A stretch of 64,000 bases of DNA from Blumeriella jaapii (Eukaryota; Ascomycota; Leotiomycetes; Helotiales; Drepanopezizaceae): NCBI GenBank assembly GCA_009599575.1, contig VWND01000064.1:496001-560000 (forward strand). Reading direction: 5' to 3'. Made by a program: the position numbers and the translations under genes. Of the stretch, positions 22,425 to 34,622 are shown one piece after another. Numbering within the stretch: the first letter of the stretch is position 1; each line of letters opens with the position of its first letter. The notes beneath the pieces were generated by a model that was given only the letters and a program-made list of their open reading frames with translations, had not been told where the DNA came from and searched no databases.

Positions 22425-22960
22425 CACAGTCTATCGGTTAAGTATTATTCCTGGTCAAACAGGGATAATTTCACCTTAGCCCAATCAAGTAATGACCCAA
22501 CTTCCGGTAAGCTTTCACGAAATACGACAAAATTACAATATGAGAGATACGGGCAAAATTTTCACACAACACAACGCAATACAACGCAACGCAATACAAC
22601 GCAACGCAATACAACGCAACGCAACGCAATGGCTTCAGCTTCTACTTCAGCTTCTACTTCAGTTTCTAAACGTTTAAAAGCTTCTGATTTAACTCGAGGT
22701 CAGCGACGTGATATTAGCTTGCTTTATTCAATCGGTGTCAAGCTGTGATTGACGCCGAAGACAGATTTACAAAATATTAAAATATTTTATATCATACACC
22801 CGAAAGCAGTTCTCAAACTTCGTATTTGTCGTAATTTGTTTACGTATACCTTGTTAAAGTCAATTTTATTATTTCATGGAATACTACTTGATTAGGTCAA
22901 GTTTTGTCTCCACACCCCCACTGTTTTTAACCAGGAATAATACTTAACCGATAGACTGTG
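22425..22960 (+). mobile_element. internally deleted Tc1/mariner-like element with terminal inverted repeats
   Basis: The left end CACAGTCTATCGGTTAAGTA (from 22425) is the reverse complement of the right end (finishing at 22960); the match runs for about 31 bases with one or two differences further in. Both ends are flanked by TA (22423-22424 and 22961-22962), the target duplication expected for Tc1/mariner elements. The interior keeps only the first part of a transposase-like frame and is AT-rich compared with its surroundings. At 536 bp it cannot encode a transposase and would need one supplied in trans. Confidence 0.75.
22629..22748 (+). pseudogene. truncated transposase N-terminus
   Basis: Thirty-nine codons with KASDLTRGQRRDISLLYSIG, which resembles the start of the DNA-binding helix-turn-helix region in fungal Tc1/mariner transposases, then a stop. 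The catalytic DDE domain is absent. An imperfect CAATACAACGCAACG repeat precedes the ATG. Confidence 0.5.
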
Positions 22961-22962
22961 TA

Positions 22963-25900
22963 CACACATGCTGACTTTACTGCACTTACACATTTACTGA
23001 CTTTCCTGCTCTTACACTTATACTGACTTTCCTCCACTTACACCACACGCTCCGAGCTGCGCATGCGTCGATGCTCGAGAGCCCATCTCATCTCGCTTCG
23101 GCCCAGCTGAAGAATCCTGATCTGTCTTGGCCCGGGCCTTGGCCTTTGCGGAGAGCGACGGCGTCCATCCCTCTGGTAGGGAGTCCAAACGGTGCGGTAC
23201 GGTACGGTACAGCACAAGCATCCGGACCATGATCGTCATTCGCATTCATGCTTTGCACCTCTGAAACGCGCCCTCTATCTCCTGGTCGAGCCGAGTCGCG
23301 TCCAAAGGGGCAGAGAGGATCGTGGCCGAGGGCCCTGCCGCCGTGCGGTGCAGCGGCGAGAGAGATCCAGCCATCACTCCATCCATCAATCGATAAATCA
23401 AATCAAATCAAATCGAATCCATCAATCAAATCCATCAATCAATCCAACCACTTAAATCAACCACTCAAATCAACCACTTAAATCAACCACTTAATCACCA
23501 CTTACCACCACTCAAATCAACCCCTCAATCACCACTTAACCATCACTCAAATCAACCCCTCAATCACCACTCAACCACCACTCAAATCACCCACTCAACC
23601 AGCCCACCAATCCCTCCTCCAGTCCCGCGGCCCTTCACCATTGCATCCCCGCGAGGGGAATGTGACGGGCAACCATCATACGGTACCGTACGACACGTAT
23701 CCTCCCATGATTGGCGAAGCGACGACGACAACGACGACGACGATGATCGCCCTGTCGCCCCGTCCGCGAACACATACAGTCCCGTACACACCACAGCTCG
23801 TCATGCAGTACATACAGTACCGTACAGTACAGTACTGACTGTACGATGCCCAGGCAATCAAACCACGACCACGACCACCACCACCCGGCACCCCCTCCCC
23901 TGAAGCTACCTCCTACTCCTCTTACAGTACAGTACCGTGCTCTCCTCCATGACTACTTTACCTCTGGCGCGGATGCGGTGCCGAAAGAGCTCTACTCTCG
24001 TCGGCACTTCATGCACGCCTCCCCGACCTCTCGAAAGCTACTGTAGACTACATACAACACCGGGACCGTACTGACGCGCCATGGACTGACGGTCCTTGCT
24101 CTTTGCGTCCTAGCAGTGCGGACATACAGCGCTGTGCCCATACGCACAGTACTCGCCCCCCGAAGGGCAATCAATCGAGGTGCCGTTTCCCCCTTTCACC
24201 GGGCCATCGTCGTTATTGTCATCGTCGTGCTCCTCCTCTCTCTCGCGGGCTCGGGCTCGGGCTCAAGCTCAAGCTCAAGCCCCAGCCTGGTCCATTCCAG
24301 TCCAGTCCAGTCTAGTCTGAACGGTACATGGATCAAGATCTATCTGGCCCGCCGCCCGCCGCCGTTGAAGGAGAGATGCGCCACACCCCCCCCCTTTATC
24401 AAATTGCCGAAAAGGAAACCAAATCTACACACGCTACGAAGTTAGATTGCCGTGCAACCCCAAAAAACCACCGACGCTCTCATTCTCTCGCTCTCCCTCT
24501 CCCTCTCCCTCTCCCTCTCTCTCTCCTTCTTCTCTCTCACACACACACACACACACTCATTCTCTCCACTGAAATTCCCAGGTATGTGAGTGGCCCCATA
24601 AAATCATATCACCTCCCTCTTTCTAGAAGGAATCCACCACACCAAGATCCGCCGCCGCCCTCCCTCCCCTCTCCGCACCGCCATGATCGCAATGATGGCA
24701 AAACCTTGGTGATAGAAGTATCGGAAATGTTTACCTCGTACCGACATGGGTGGTGGACCCGCCCGCGCCCCCTCCCCAACGCTGGCGGGACTGCTGGACC
24801 CTCGGCCGTCGAGAGGAGGACAAACGCTCTGCGGTACCGTGCTGTGCTGCGCTGTGCTGTACCGTACCGTACCAGCGAAGAAGAGAAAGAAGGATCGCGT
24901 CGAGTCAGGCCGCATCGCCGCGCCCGGGATCGACGGGCAATCCCCAAATTCAAAAATGCATCATTTCGTCCTCCCCCTCTCTCCGCCCCTTTCTGATCTT
25001 CCGAGCATGTTCCGAGCGGTACGGCATCGCACTGGTATGTGTACAGAACAGTACAGTACTGTCTATATGTTTGTATAGTACACAGTATCGGTACACACCG
25101 TCTGTACCGTAATGTACCGTACAGTACATACATACAGTCGTCCTGTACCGTAGGAGAAATCGTAAGGGTTCAATGCCTCGCAAGGTCGGGCCTGGCTGAC
25201 ATCTTGGTGTCGATGTTTCCCAGGACAGGCACTTTTCCTTTTCCCTGGCCCTGCCCTGGCCCGCCGGGCGCTCCCTCGCCTTAAGCCATTCATTCCATCG
25301 GCATGATCTGCCCCCGCCCATCGCGCACCCATCATCTCCACTCCCTCGTCTGTCGGGGCTTCCTCTCGTCGTCGTGTCTGTACCATGTACACGTACACAG
25401 TACTGTGTGTACTGTGCTGTAGTGTACACAGTACACACACAGACTCGGTTTTCCGTGTGCCCTGGCGTGTGGAACCTCGTCCCCCTGAATTTCTCCCCCC
25501 CCGCCCCGACGCTGCAGCCGGCTGCAGCACGCAGCGTCTTTTCTGGAAAAGCACAGAATGCTCCCTTCTCCGCAAGCACCCGGGCATCCATCCATCCCCC
25601 AAGGGTACGGTCCAGTCCCGTCCCGTAGAGAGAAACCACATCCGCCATGCCCGCAGCACGTGAGGGACTGCACGTTTGACACGGGTCCGGCCCGTGGACC
25701 ATCCATCCGCACGTGACGTGGGTCGAGTGGGCCTTCGGTCGACATCACCCTCTCGCCATCTGATTCTCCCCCTCCTCCTCCTCCTCCTCCTCCTCCAACC
25801 CGCATGACCCCAAAGTAAGACATCTCCAGATTTTCCAGCGCCGGGTTCGTCCGCCTGTACCTGCGCGTCGGCAAGCTGCATCCCCGTCCTGGCATCCGCC

Positions 25901-27739
25901 GTGCAGGAGAGCCCCGCTTCTGCCAGGCCTCCACCCAATCTGTTCTGTTTCGGACTGTGCTGGATGTACTGTGTGTATGTACAGTACTATGAACTGTACG
26001 ATGCATAGTAGACGTAGCGGCGGCTTTCGAGCCCGGTTCCTGTGTCCCGGTTGGAACGGTACGGTACGGTACGGTACGGTGCCCTTTCATTCCCTTACAG
26101 TAGGTCCCCCCCGGGGTTCGGAGCCCTTCCGTCTTCCGCAGAGCGACGGAACTGCCGTAGCTGAAGTTCTTCTCTCCTCTCTTCTCTCTTCTCTCTTCTC
26201 TCTTCTCTCTTCTCTCCCCGCTCCACCCAGGTTCTCATGACGCGGCGCTCGGGGAAAGGGAGCGGCCTCCATCCGGAGTACTGTAGGTAAGGTCCTGCAC
26301 ACATATTGTAGCTAAGCTCGCGGAGAGTATGCAGAAGTGCTACTGTGTGGAACAATGCTCCTAGCCTGAAATCTACTTGGCGAGCCGGGGCTGGGTCTCT
26401 CTCCAAGCCACGACGGCGGAAAGGGGATGGATGGGTGGATGGGTGGATGATGGGCGGAAGGATCGTGGTGGAGGTGGACTCGACCGGCCTTCCACGCCCC
26501 CCTTTTTCCCACGGCTTTTGTGTTTGTTTGGGGGGGGTTCTGCCGTGGTGGCTTTTGGCCTCCGGAGGGTCATCGAAGAAAAATAGAGGGGCTACATAGG
26601 TAGGTAGCTTCCGCATCCTGTGATGGCGTGGGGCTGTGATCCCTCGGCCGTTGCTGATGCTGCGAAGAGAAGATGTGCCTACTGAACTGACTGTACTGAC
26701 TGTACTGTACTTGCTGTACTACAGTACATACAGTACGTTCATCGGCGTTTCACCCCGGGTCTGGAACGGGGACTCGTGTGACGGGAGGCGCGTAGCGGCT
26801 GGCTCGCACGCCTCGAGCGCTACAGCACGGTACATGTGTTGTGTACCGGTCCACCGTCGACCAAGGACCACCAGGCCACGATGGCCTCCAAAGACCACTT
26901 CGCGATGCGATAGAGCGCGCTCGTCGTTCCGCGTCGATCCAGTGATTCTTCCTTCGATCCGTTCTACTGTACTGCTTCCACCTTCGCGCGAGGGCCTCCT
27001 CTCATCCAGGCAGGCGTCACGAGTCGATAGCGTCGCGATCAGACCCCAGGTTTCGTCAGATCTCCCTCCAGCGCCGCATGCATGCGTGCGCCTGTTCCCT
27101 TTCTCAAATTGCGTTCCTTCGTCCGGATACGGTGTGCCTCGTGGCGACTCTCGGCGAACAGACTCTTCGAAGATCGAGCTCGGGGTATCTCTCCGTCCGG
27201 CCAGTTGCCCGCCGCGGCGGAGAATCTAGGTCACGACAGATATCGCACCACTCATCAGCCGGTGTGCAGGAGGGAACCTGGAGATCGGTCTCTGTGCGGC
27301 TGCACTCTGCTGAATGGCAGGACGGAGTCAGACGGCGTGCTCAGTAAGTAGCGTTTACTCACCGTGGGCCCGTGGCGAGAGAGAGCACAGGTTGCAACTC
27401 GGTCGCGCGGGAAACCCTATTCTCTGTACAGCACTGTACATCATACCACTCGCTACTTGGGCAGCAGCATTTGGTGTGGAGGCGTGATTCGAAACACGCT
27501 CAGTATATTGAAGCATGTCACTGCTCCATAGGTTGGTCTCCACAGATACAGGTAACCACCGGTGATATTCTCGATTGGTGTTATTCGCTTGTTTCACACG
27601 CGGCCCATTCTCGCTCCTGCCGTCTCGAAGCAGCGTATCTCCGTCCTTGTTCTGTTCAAGATGGTGGGAGTTTGCCTCCGTGTTTTAGCAGCAATTCCAT
27701 AATCCTCTCAGATTAAACTTGAGTAGTCCTCAATTGTGA
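22963..27739. other. gene-free region with dispersed simple repeats
   Basis: Nearly 5 kb with no supported gene. Contents include short repeats ACTGACTTTCCT at 22970-23040, AATCAACCACTC-type repeats (23380-23600), CTCTCC and CACACA runs (24480-24560), TTCTC runs (26165-26215), and many GTACAGTAC or ACGGTACGGTAC clusters (for example 23195-23212, 23805-23835, 25040-25150, 26055-26080, 26690-26735). Codon-like stretches are short and change frame. Confidence 0.5.
23380..23600 (+). repeat. AATCAACCACTC-type degenerate tandem repeat
   Basis: ATCAAATC units grade into CAACCACTCAAAT and CAATCACCACTTAAC units over about 220 bp, with irregular lengths. Confidence 0.75.
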
Positions 27740-28350
27740 TTACATAGGGATGCCCTCCGATAAAGACTCGAGACTGTACTCGACATTCCAGTGCTTGCTG
27801 CTGGTCATTTCCAGAATTTCAACGCCTCCCATCTTAAAAGTCTGGCTTACTGCGGCGCAAAACTGGTTTGGATTTGCCAGCATGGATGGGTATGGGCCAG
27901 CCAGATAGAGCCTGGGCTCTTTCTCGCAGATTGATTCCGCCAGAATCTCGTTGAAGAAGCAATCTTCTGCGGCTCTTGCGGAGCTCTGGAATGCAGACAC
28001 ATGCAGATGCAACCGGTTTTTTATTGAATTTTGACATTGGTCATTTGGCCCGGCCGTAGGTAATCCTGCTGGTGAAGCGATACCAAAGGCTCGACAGCTG
28101 CAGAGAAGCAAATGCCTAACACGGGACTGCGATGGACTAGACTGCCAGTGTCAGCTCCAGGTCTTTTAAATGCTATCGCGTCTCTTCTTGGCATCGGATG
28201 GCCATACCGTATCAGATAACCCGTTGTTTCGATCTGCGAGGCGCCTTCCATGCCGTCGCTACTTTCGAAGTATCCTTTGTCGAGGCGCGTCAGCTCAGAC
28301 AGGGAGGGAACGTGCCGTTGAATCGTGAGGAGCGGTGAACAAAGATCTAG
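27740..28350 (-). CDS. possible multi-exon gene, unrecognised product (5' end unresolved)
   Basis: Three minus-strand exons fit in phase: 28208-28350, 28084-28141 and 27740-27985 (149 codons including stop). Introns are GTATGG...CTGAC...CAG (66 nt) and GTATCG...CATTCCAG (98 nt). An acceptor (GCTGATTCTCATAG) lies just upstream of the first exon, so more exons may exist up to about 28560. The translated pieces (RHVPSLSELTRLDKGYFESS, RSPVLGICFSAAVEPL, EKEPRLYLAGPYPSMLANPN) have ordinary globular composition. No family is recognised; a decayed gene is possible. Confidence 0.35.
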
Positions 28351-28697
28351 CTATGAGAATCAGCAACCGCATCGTGAAGTATCTCCGGAAACAGTGAATT
28401 CAACAGATACAAACACTTGCAACGTGTTTTGATGCGCAACAAAGAATAATCAAATACAAGCAATTCAAGTGGAGCTCCTCCGTGCAAGAACAAGGCTGGT
28501 GCTATGGATATCTACTCTTCAGACCGAGTGAATTTGCTGAAGTGCCATTGTATCTGCTGTTGGGTGAATCAAGTCGTGAAAGGAAAGAGCCGACCGAACA
28601 TTAGGCGCTAGCACCAATTTGGACTAGCACCAGGGTACATCAAGAATCTCCCTCCTCAACTCGACCTTCGACTCCACAACAGCAACAACAGCATCTC
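28351..28697. other. intergenic or unresolved 5' exons
   Basis: A minus-strand frame between about 28340 and 28515 has protein-like composition (APLELLVFDYSLLRIKTR) and may belong to the gene just downstream, but a stop and splice sites could not be reconciled. Confidence 0.25.
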
Positions 28698-29100
28698 CTA
28701 AGTCACCTTCCTTGACCTCGACCGCGATAGCGGCTGGCGGTACAGCTTGACCGCGCACCTGGCTGCCCCAAAGCCAGACATTCGATCTGTAACGTCGACC
28801 TCAAGGTAAGCCATTCCGTGCTCTCCCGTCACGCAGCACGCCAGCCTGCAGTCTCTGCAGCCTCTCCAACTTGCGCTCTTGGTGAGCTGGTAAGATATGC
28901 TCCGGCAAGATGTCCTCGTCGGTTTTGTTCGATCGCGCAATCTTGCTTTTCTCCATTAGCCTCTCCTCCACGTCACATCTCAACAGCCTCGCAGATCGAC
29001 CTTGGACCCAGACAGCTCCCCCGATGCCATCCCCAGCTTGCGCCATTCACCCTCGACCTCCTCGGCCTTGGGCTTCTTATGTCTCTTCTCGTGTGTCGTG
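28698..29100 (-). pseudogene. possible broken or partial gene, unrecognised
   Basis: Protein-like segments occur consecutively in three minus-strand frames: EKRHKKPKAEEVEGEWRKLG and GELSGSKVDLRG, then CDVEERLMEKSKIARSNKTD and LPAHQERKLERLQRLQ, then MAYLEVDVTDRMSGFGAARC. The first change of frame could be one missing base; the second has the opposite sense and may be an intron. Highly charged helical character is visible but no domain. It runs divergently from the Stc1-domain gene. Confidence 0.3.
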
Positions 29101-29185
29101 AGCCTTATTAACTGAAAGCTAATCGGCTGCCTAGTCAAGATCAATTGCCATACGCACTGCCACAGCCAATCCTTCAGTCGTCAAG

Positions 29186-30811
29186 ATGGTCTTCGACAAC
29201 AATAACCCTACAGGAAAGGAGTAAAGACACCTTCCATATTCTTTCGGGTACTGCCAGACTAACCGGAACTTAGGAGACAGAGTGTCAAGTTTCTTGACAA
29301 GTGAGTCCTTCCGACTAGAGGTTTCGAATATATACTCACCTTTTCAGGTACAAGTGCCGCATATGCGAGCAGTGGAAGGCAAAAGGCAGTTTCTCCAACA
29401 AGGAGCTGAGCATTTACACTTACAAGGTTGACCATGGACACTCGGTCAATGGCATCTCAGCCAAGTTGAGATGCCGTCCATGCTCTGGTGGTCCTGTTCA
29501 GGAGAAGTGGTGTGAGGGACCTTGTGGGGCGTGGAAGGATTTGCAGCAGTTCAGCAAATCTTCTCGCTCGGCCGGCGGCAATCAGGTACCCAATGTTGGA
29601 GCTAGCTACATGCAAGCCTAAGCTGACCCCTGTATTAGTGGTGCAAGGACTGTACTCTGTGGAAGCTAAGCAACGAGCCAGGTGTACCTTCGCAGGCGGC
29701 TCCTTCGGGAGATTTGGCACCCGATGAGGATGAGGACTATGTCACGCCATATCCTTTGGAGAGCTCCCAGTACAGCTTCGACCCAGAAGCTGGTTATGGA
29801 AGTGAAGAAGAGTCCTATGAATGGCTTTATACTGTGAGTCTATAGGCTTGTTCACGCACCGGAAACACTAACAACTGGCAGGGATCCCCTCAAGCTTCCC
29901 ATGAGGCTGATATGATTCCTTTCAGTGAGCACGTCACCGACACCCGCCAGATCACTCCCCTCCAGGCCGCTACTACCACCCCAACTCAGGTTGGCTCCAC
30001 GGCTTCGTCGGCGACTTTGAGAGACCCACAAAACCGTAACTACATCGAAACTCCTTACGCTCCTCTGGCCAGAGTTTTTGGAAATATTTCATTGGACACA
30101 GGCTCTCAAACTACTTTGTCTACAGCCAAGGAATCCCCCAATGCTAGGCTCCGAGGACCTGGCTCTCAAGTTAATCCCGACCTTCAACATGCTTCCTGGA
30201 CTGTCGTTGGTACTCCCCAGGTTGGTAACCGCTCTGGCAATGCTCGCGCAGAGAATGCAGAATTTCTGTCGATGTCATCAGCCAGCAATCGCTATGAGCG
30301 TGTAACAGGTAGCGTGGTTGGCAATTGGGGTCCTCTCGATACTCGTCGCCGTGAACAGCAGCAACCAATCCCGTTCACTGGTTGGAACCATCGAGGTATT
30401 GCTCACCCTCGGCAGCGACATACATCCGGCTCTGAGCAGACACCATCCTCATCTACGCCATCCTGGACGACTCCATCCGGCTCTCAGCTGACACCATCAT
30501 CGTCTACACTACACTCGGTGATTCAACCTGGTCCAGTTCCCGCTCGTTCCTCTCCATCACATTCTCTGCCAACTTCTCACCAGTCTAGTGCCACAAAATC
30601 TTTCGAGGGCTCGAATGGTTCCCGTTCGGGTCCAGTTGCACCAAACGTGGGGTTACGGAAAGGCGGCTGGAGTAAAGCCATCGGCAAGAAGGACAACACC
30701 GTTCTCTACGACGCCGTCTACAATGCCGCTCGGGCTCGAAAGGATAGAGGAAAGTCGACTACCCAGCGTCGCCGTGACGAAGACGACGAAGAGGATCTGA
30801 TTAATATGTGA
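29186..30811 (+). CDS. Stc1-domain protein
   Basis: Five exons: 29186-29220, 29274-29300, 29348-29585, 29639-29833 and 29882-30811, 474 residues. All introns have GT-AG ends and are 47-53 nt. Residues about 20-105 form a Cys-rich module: YKCRICEQWKAKGSFSNKEL, LRCRPCSGGPVQEKWCEGPC, and WCKDCTLWKLS, the pattern of the Stc1 domain (tandem zinc-binding CxxC pairs). In fission yeast Stc1 links RNAi effector complexes to the Clr4 histone H3K9 methyltransferase complex; filamentous fungi carry many Stc1-domain proteins whose roles are mostly untested. The remaining 370 residues are Ser/Thr/Pro-rich and probably disordered, ending in a basic-acidic tail (RRRDEDDEEDLINM). The ATG gives a 12-codon first exon, usual for such genes. 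Confidence 0.85.
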
Positions 30812-32474
30812 GGCACTTGTCATTGCTTGAGAGTCAGAAGGAAGCAGCTTTTGCTGTAACCCGGGCGACTGCGGTCTGCCGCATCTGATCTCTCTAGCGC
30901 GGACTTTTGCTTCCCATGAAACACTCCAAGCCCTTCTCCGGCCATAATTCCAATCGTTCGTCAAGTTTTACGCAAAGGTCTCGCATCTCTCCGTGAGAAT
31001 TTTCATCGGTCTCCAAGGAACTGGTCAGATCATAGCGCTGAGATACAAACTCTGCTCAGTTGTAGCACTTTCTTAATGAAAGATAACTACAACATCACAA
31101 GAAATTTGGAACATTCATAGTGACCTTGGTGATGCAAAATAAATCGTGAAATCAGCTACAACTTTGATAATCTAACAGACGCTCATTCCACACGTTTTTT
31201 GGGGTTGGGGCCTCATATACTATCGAAATATTTGACTACACAACGAAGCAGTAAAGGTACGATTATCGTAGTTACAAAGATAAGCAACTAAAGGGTAGTT
31301 CATGCAGTTTAGGTAGTTTCCCAAGCCATGTATTGCCTTTCTTGCATGTTATAAGTAGAGTTTTTTTTAATCGCTCTCTTTTCCAAGCTCCGTTTTCCAA
31401 AACCCGGAGCTGCTTTCCTTTCCTTTCCTCTCTTGGCCTCCCTTAGCTATCTCGCCGCGGTCGTTGATTTGATTCTCTAGATTAGTAACGCGGAGGAGTG
31501 AAGTTACGAACTGGGTACGTCGATGAGGTACTACTGCCAGCTTTCTCGGGCTCAATCAGCGGGAAAAGTACATACATACCTACACAGATGTGGTAGGTAG
31601 TTAGCAGAAGCGTCATCTACCCCTTTTTCTCAATCTGCCATAACACATGCTCGCCCTTGTAGCTTCCCCATCTTTTTGACGCGCGAGGCTTCTCCAATTT
31701 CGGTGCTGAGGAGGAGGAGAAGCGGCAGGCAGATAGGTACCGTAGGTAGGTAGGTAGGTATGGCCAAGACTTTCCAAGGCAGACGAGAGACTAGCAAAGG
31801 AAAGGAGAGGATAGGAGAGAAGAGAAGAGGAGAGGATAGGGCTTAAAGTACAGTAGCAAGCAACCATCCACCTGCTCTTCTACCTACCTACCAGCTAGCT
31901 AACTTGCCACCTCATGTCCACCAGCTAGCTTTCGCTCTCTTACTGACCTACCACCGACCTCGACTCACCGTTCACTTTTGCAACCTCGTATCTCCAGCCC
32001 CTTCCTCCCATCCACCCACCCTCTCACATGACCTTCGTCTGCATGTACCGCGAAAGCCTCGAGAACACTGCGCGGATGCCATGACACTGCCTCCGCTACT
32101 CGCGCACCGACATTCAAATAGCCCGTCGGCCCGTCAGTCGGTCCCGGCAGGCTTCTGGAAGATGGGATGGTCTGGGCGGGTGCTGCAGTCACGGCATTCG
32201 AGATCCGAGCTGAGCTCAGCTGAGATGGGCTGGAGCGACCCGTAGATACCTACCTGTCTATCTATCTATCTATCTATACACGTCACGGCTTTTCCCCACA
32301 TTGCTGGGCACTGGAACTGGAGGGGGGTTTTGAGGCAGGTGTTCTCGCTAGCTGCATGCACGCTTACTTGGGTAGGTAGGTAGGTAGGTAGGTACTGTAC
32401 TGTACTGTACTGTATGTACAGATACCGATCTGCCTACGTAGGTATCTGCTGCCTACACATCTCAGAGCGTACGC

Positions 32475-32595
32475 ACTCACTCACTCACTCACTCACTCAC
32501 TCACTCACTCACTCACTCACTCACTCACTCACTCACTCACTCACTCACTCACTCACTCACTCACTCACTCACTCACTCACTCACCCACTCACCCA
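32475..32595 (+). repeat. CACT tetranucleotide array
   Basis: About 30 almost perfect CACT units with slight decay (CACC) at the right end. Confidence 0.95.
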
Positions 32596-33464
32596 CCTAC
32601 TCCCTTCACCGAGGTGCCCAAGGCGTTTGTGCGCATGCTCCACGCGCGTAGCGAAATCCCCCCTTCTTCCATATCCATTGAGAACAAGTGAACGGAAAAA
32701 AACCAAGATTTCGTTCTGAAACCACCAGATGCTAGAACCGAAGCTAAAGCATTCGATGTTCGATGCTTCGTCTACTGGTTTGTAGGTTGGCGGGCGATGC
32801 GGTTTAGACAAGGGATCGTACGAGGACGAAATGGCTGTTTGGATGGGGTGTTTGCGAACTGCAATTTGGAGCGCTTTTGGATAATGGTTTCTTTGATTAT
32901 ACGTACGATGTTTGGATGGGTATGTTGGTTGGGCGTGGTGCTTTTTCGGTGGATGAATGGTAGGTAGGTAGGTACGATCGACGTGTGGTAAGGTAATGGT
33001 TGATAATGCGAGAGGGGGAAGGCAGCCAGCCCATTATTTATATCAGTTTGGGAATGAAATGAAAAGAAATGAAATGAAATGCAGTGCAAAACAAACGATT
33101 GCAGCTCCGACACAAAACTCCTCGAGCACCTTCGAGATGCTCCATAAACTATCACACATATAAAAGCCGCAATGGAACGTTTATGTTCATGTTCATGTTA
33201 TGAGATATAACAAACAAGCGGAATACCGAGCTGTTGAAAGCCAATGATTGAAAAACGCATAATACTAGGTGGTTTCTCGAGGGCTAGTCGATAACTCTAG
33301 ACGTTACGTATTGAATCAGCTGCGAGCAATTCGCAAAGCGGAAAGCTGACCTACGAAGCTTGAGAACATGGTAAAGCTTTTGCTTCAATTTGATGTTCTT
33401 TTCAAATTGATATCTCTGTTAGATTGTGTTGTTGTATTTAGTTTTGAGATGGAAAAGGGGCGCC

Positions 33465-33490
33465 GGGGGGGGGGGGGGGGGGGGGGGGGG
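33465..33490 (+). repeat. 26-base poly-G tract
   Basis: An uninterrupted G run followed by G-rich sequence. It could form G-quadruplex structures; the length may be affected by sequencing. Confidence 0.9.
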
Positions 33491-34213
33491 TGGAGGCGGG
33501 GCAGGGTGGTTCGCTAAGCATATGTATGTATGGGGCATGCACAAACACTTTTGGCACCCACTTTCATCCAAGTCTCAGCCGAGGACTACCTACCTACCTA
33601 CCTACCGTACCTAGGCAGCATACACGCTCCCTCTAGTTTCAAGTTCGACTTTTTCTTTCTTTCGTGACCTACGTACTTACTCCACTCTACGGTCTCCCAG
33701 GTCTCCGGAGATTTCCACCTTCGACAAACGGTCCTTTTTGCTTCACACCACTGCACTTGTCTTTCTACTGAATGTTACCAAAGGGTGAATGTACGTGCAA
33801 GCAAGGTATATGTATAGGTATGTACACTTATACCAAGCCTAGGTAGCCAGCTACCTAGCTACCTAGGGAACTCTAGCTACTGCTGCCTGCTTTGCTTTGC
33901 CTGCCTGCCGGTCCGCTCGCTCACTCACCTGCCTTGCTATGCCATTCCTGTTCCGTGACCCATCCATCCTATGCCCCGTCCGATGCTATGCCACGCCACG
34001 CCATTTTCCTTAAAGATCCAGATCGACTCAAAACATACGTACACAGACACAGACACAGGCACACACATGGACACACACATGCCATCCCAAAGAGATCAAG
34101 CGGCGTGCGTAGGCCCAAGCCAGACCTCGCCGCCCTCGCCCCTGGGCCTTAATAAGCCATAACGGAGAAAGGAAAAAAAGAGGGGGGCATTAAAGACGCA
34201 AGCGTAGGAATGT

Positions 34214-34503
34214 TCAGACCTCGCCGCCCTCACCCCTGAATAAGCCATGGTAGCCCGAGGCGCTCCGGCCCTCGTTGACCATGCTCTCCGCGTCGCCCAC
34301 CTGCTTGCGCTCCGAGATCTCGTGCTGGAGTCGGAGATTCATCTGCTTCTGCCATAACACGCGCGTCAATCCTTGGGACGACATTGGAGGAGATGCCCAG
34401 CCCGCACCGCCACCCCTCATGACTGCTCTGCGCTGGGAGTCAGTTCTGCGTGATCCGTGTCACTTGGTGTCGGTGAAAGGAGGGGGCTTGGAGATCGGGG
34501 CAT
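34214..34503 (-). CDS. small unrecognised protein (about 96 residues) with one apparent missing base
   Basis: The minus-strand frame from 34503 encodes MPRSPSPLLSPTPSDTD and HAELTPSAEQS, then stops. The next frame continues directly with MRGGGAGWASPPMSSQG, RVLWQKQMNLRLQHEISERK and GYHGLFRGEGGEV before a TGA. One base missing near 34420-34424 would unite them. The central helix (LWQKQMNLRLQHEISERKQV) is strongly coding-like. It lies 119 bp downstream of, and on the same strand as, the PDH-kinase gene. No family is recognised. Confidence 0.45.
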
Positions 34504-34622
34504 GAGTGTAGTGCGCGAGGATCTGCTACTTTGTGGACGTGTCTTTGGACTGGGGATCGAGTAAAAATGGAGGATGGGAATGTAGGTTGGGGGATGAGAG
34601 ATGGGCATTGTACGTACGATTG

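Larger units (their letters stand above)
30812..34213. other. gene-free repeat-rich region
   Basis: 3.4 kb with no supported gene. 31000-31370 is AT-rich. GGTA/TACC runs recur at 31738-31760, 31880-31892, 32372-32396, 32958-32974 and 33586-33606; TATC at 32256-32277; CACT array and poly-G tract are listed separately. Confidence 0.5.

Noticed and set aside
25063..26090. overlapping minus-strand frames of 250-290 codons
   Set aside because: They run through GTAC tracts and CTC/GGA runs, change composition abruptly and lack any motif.
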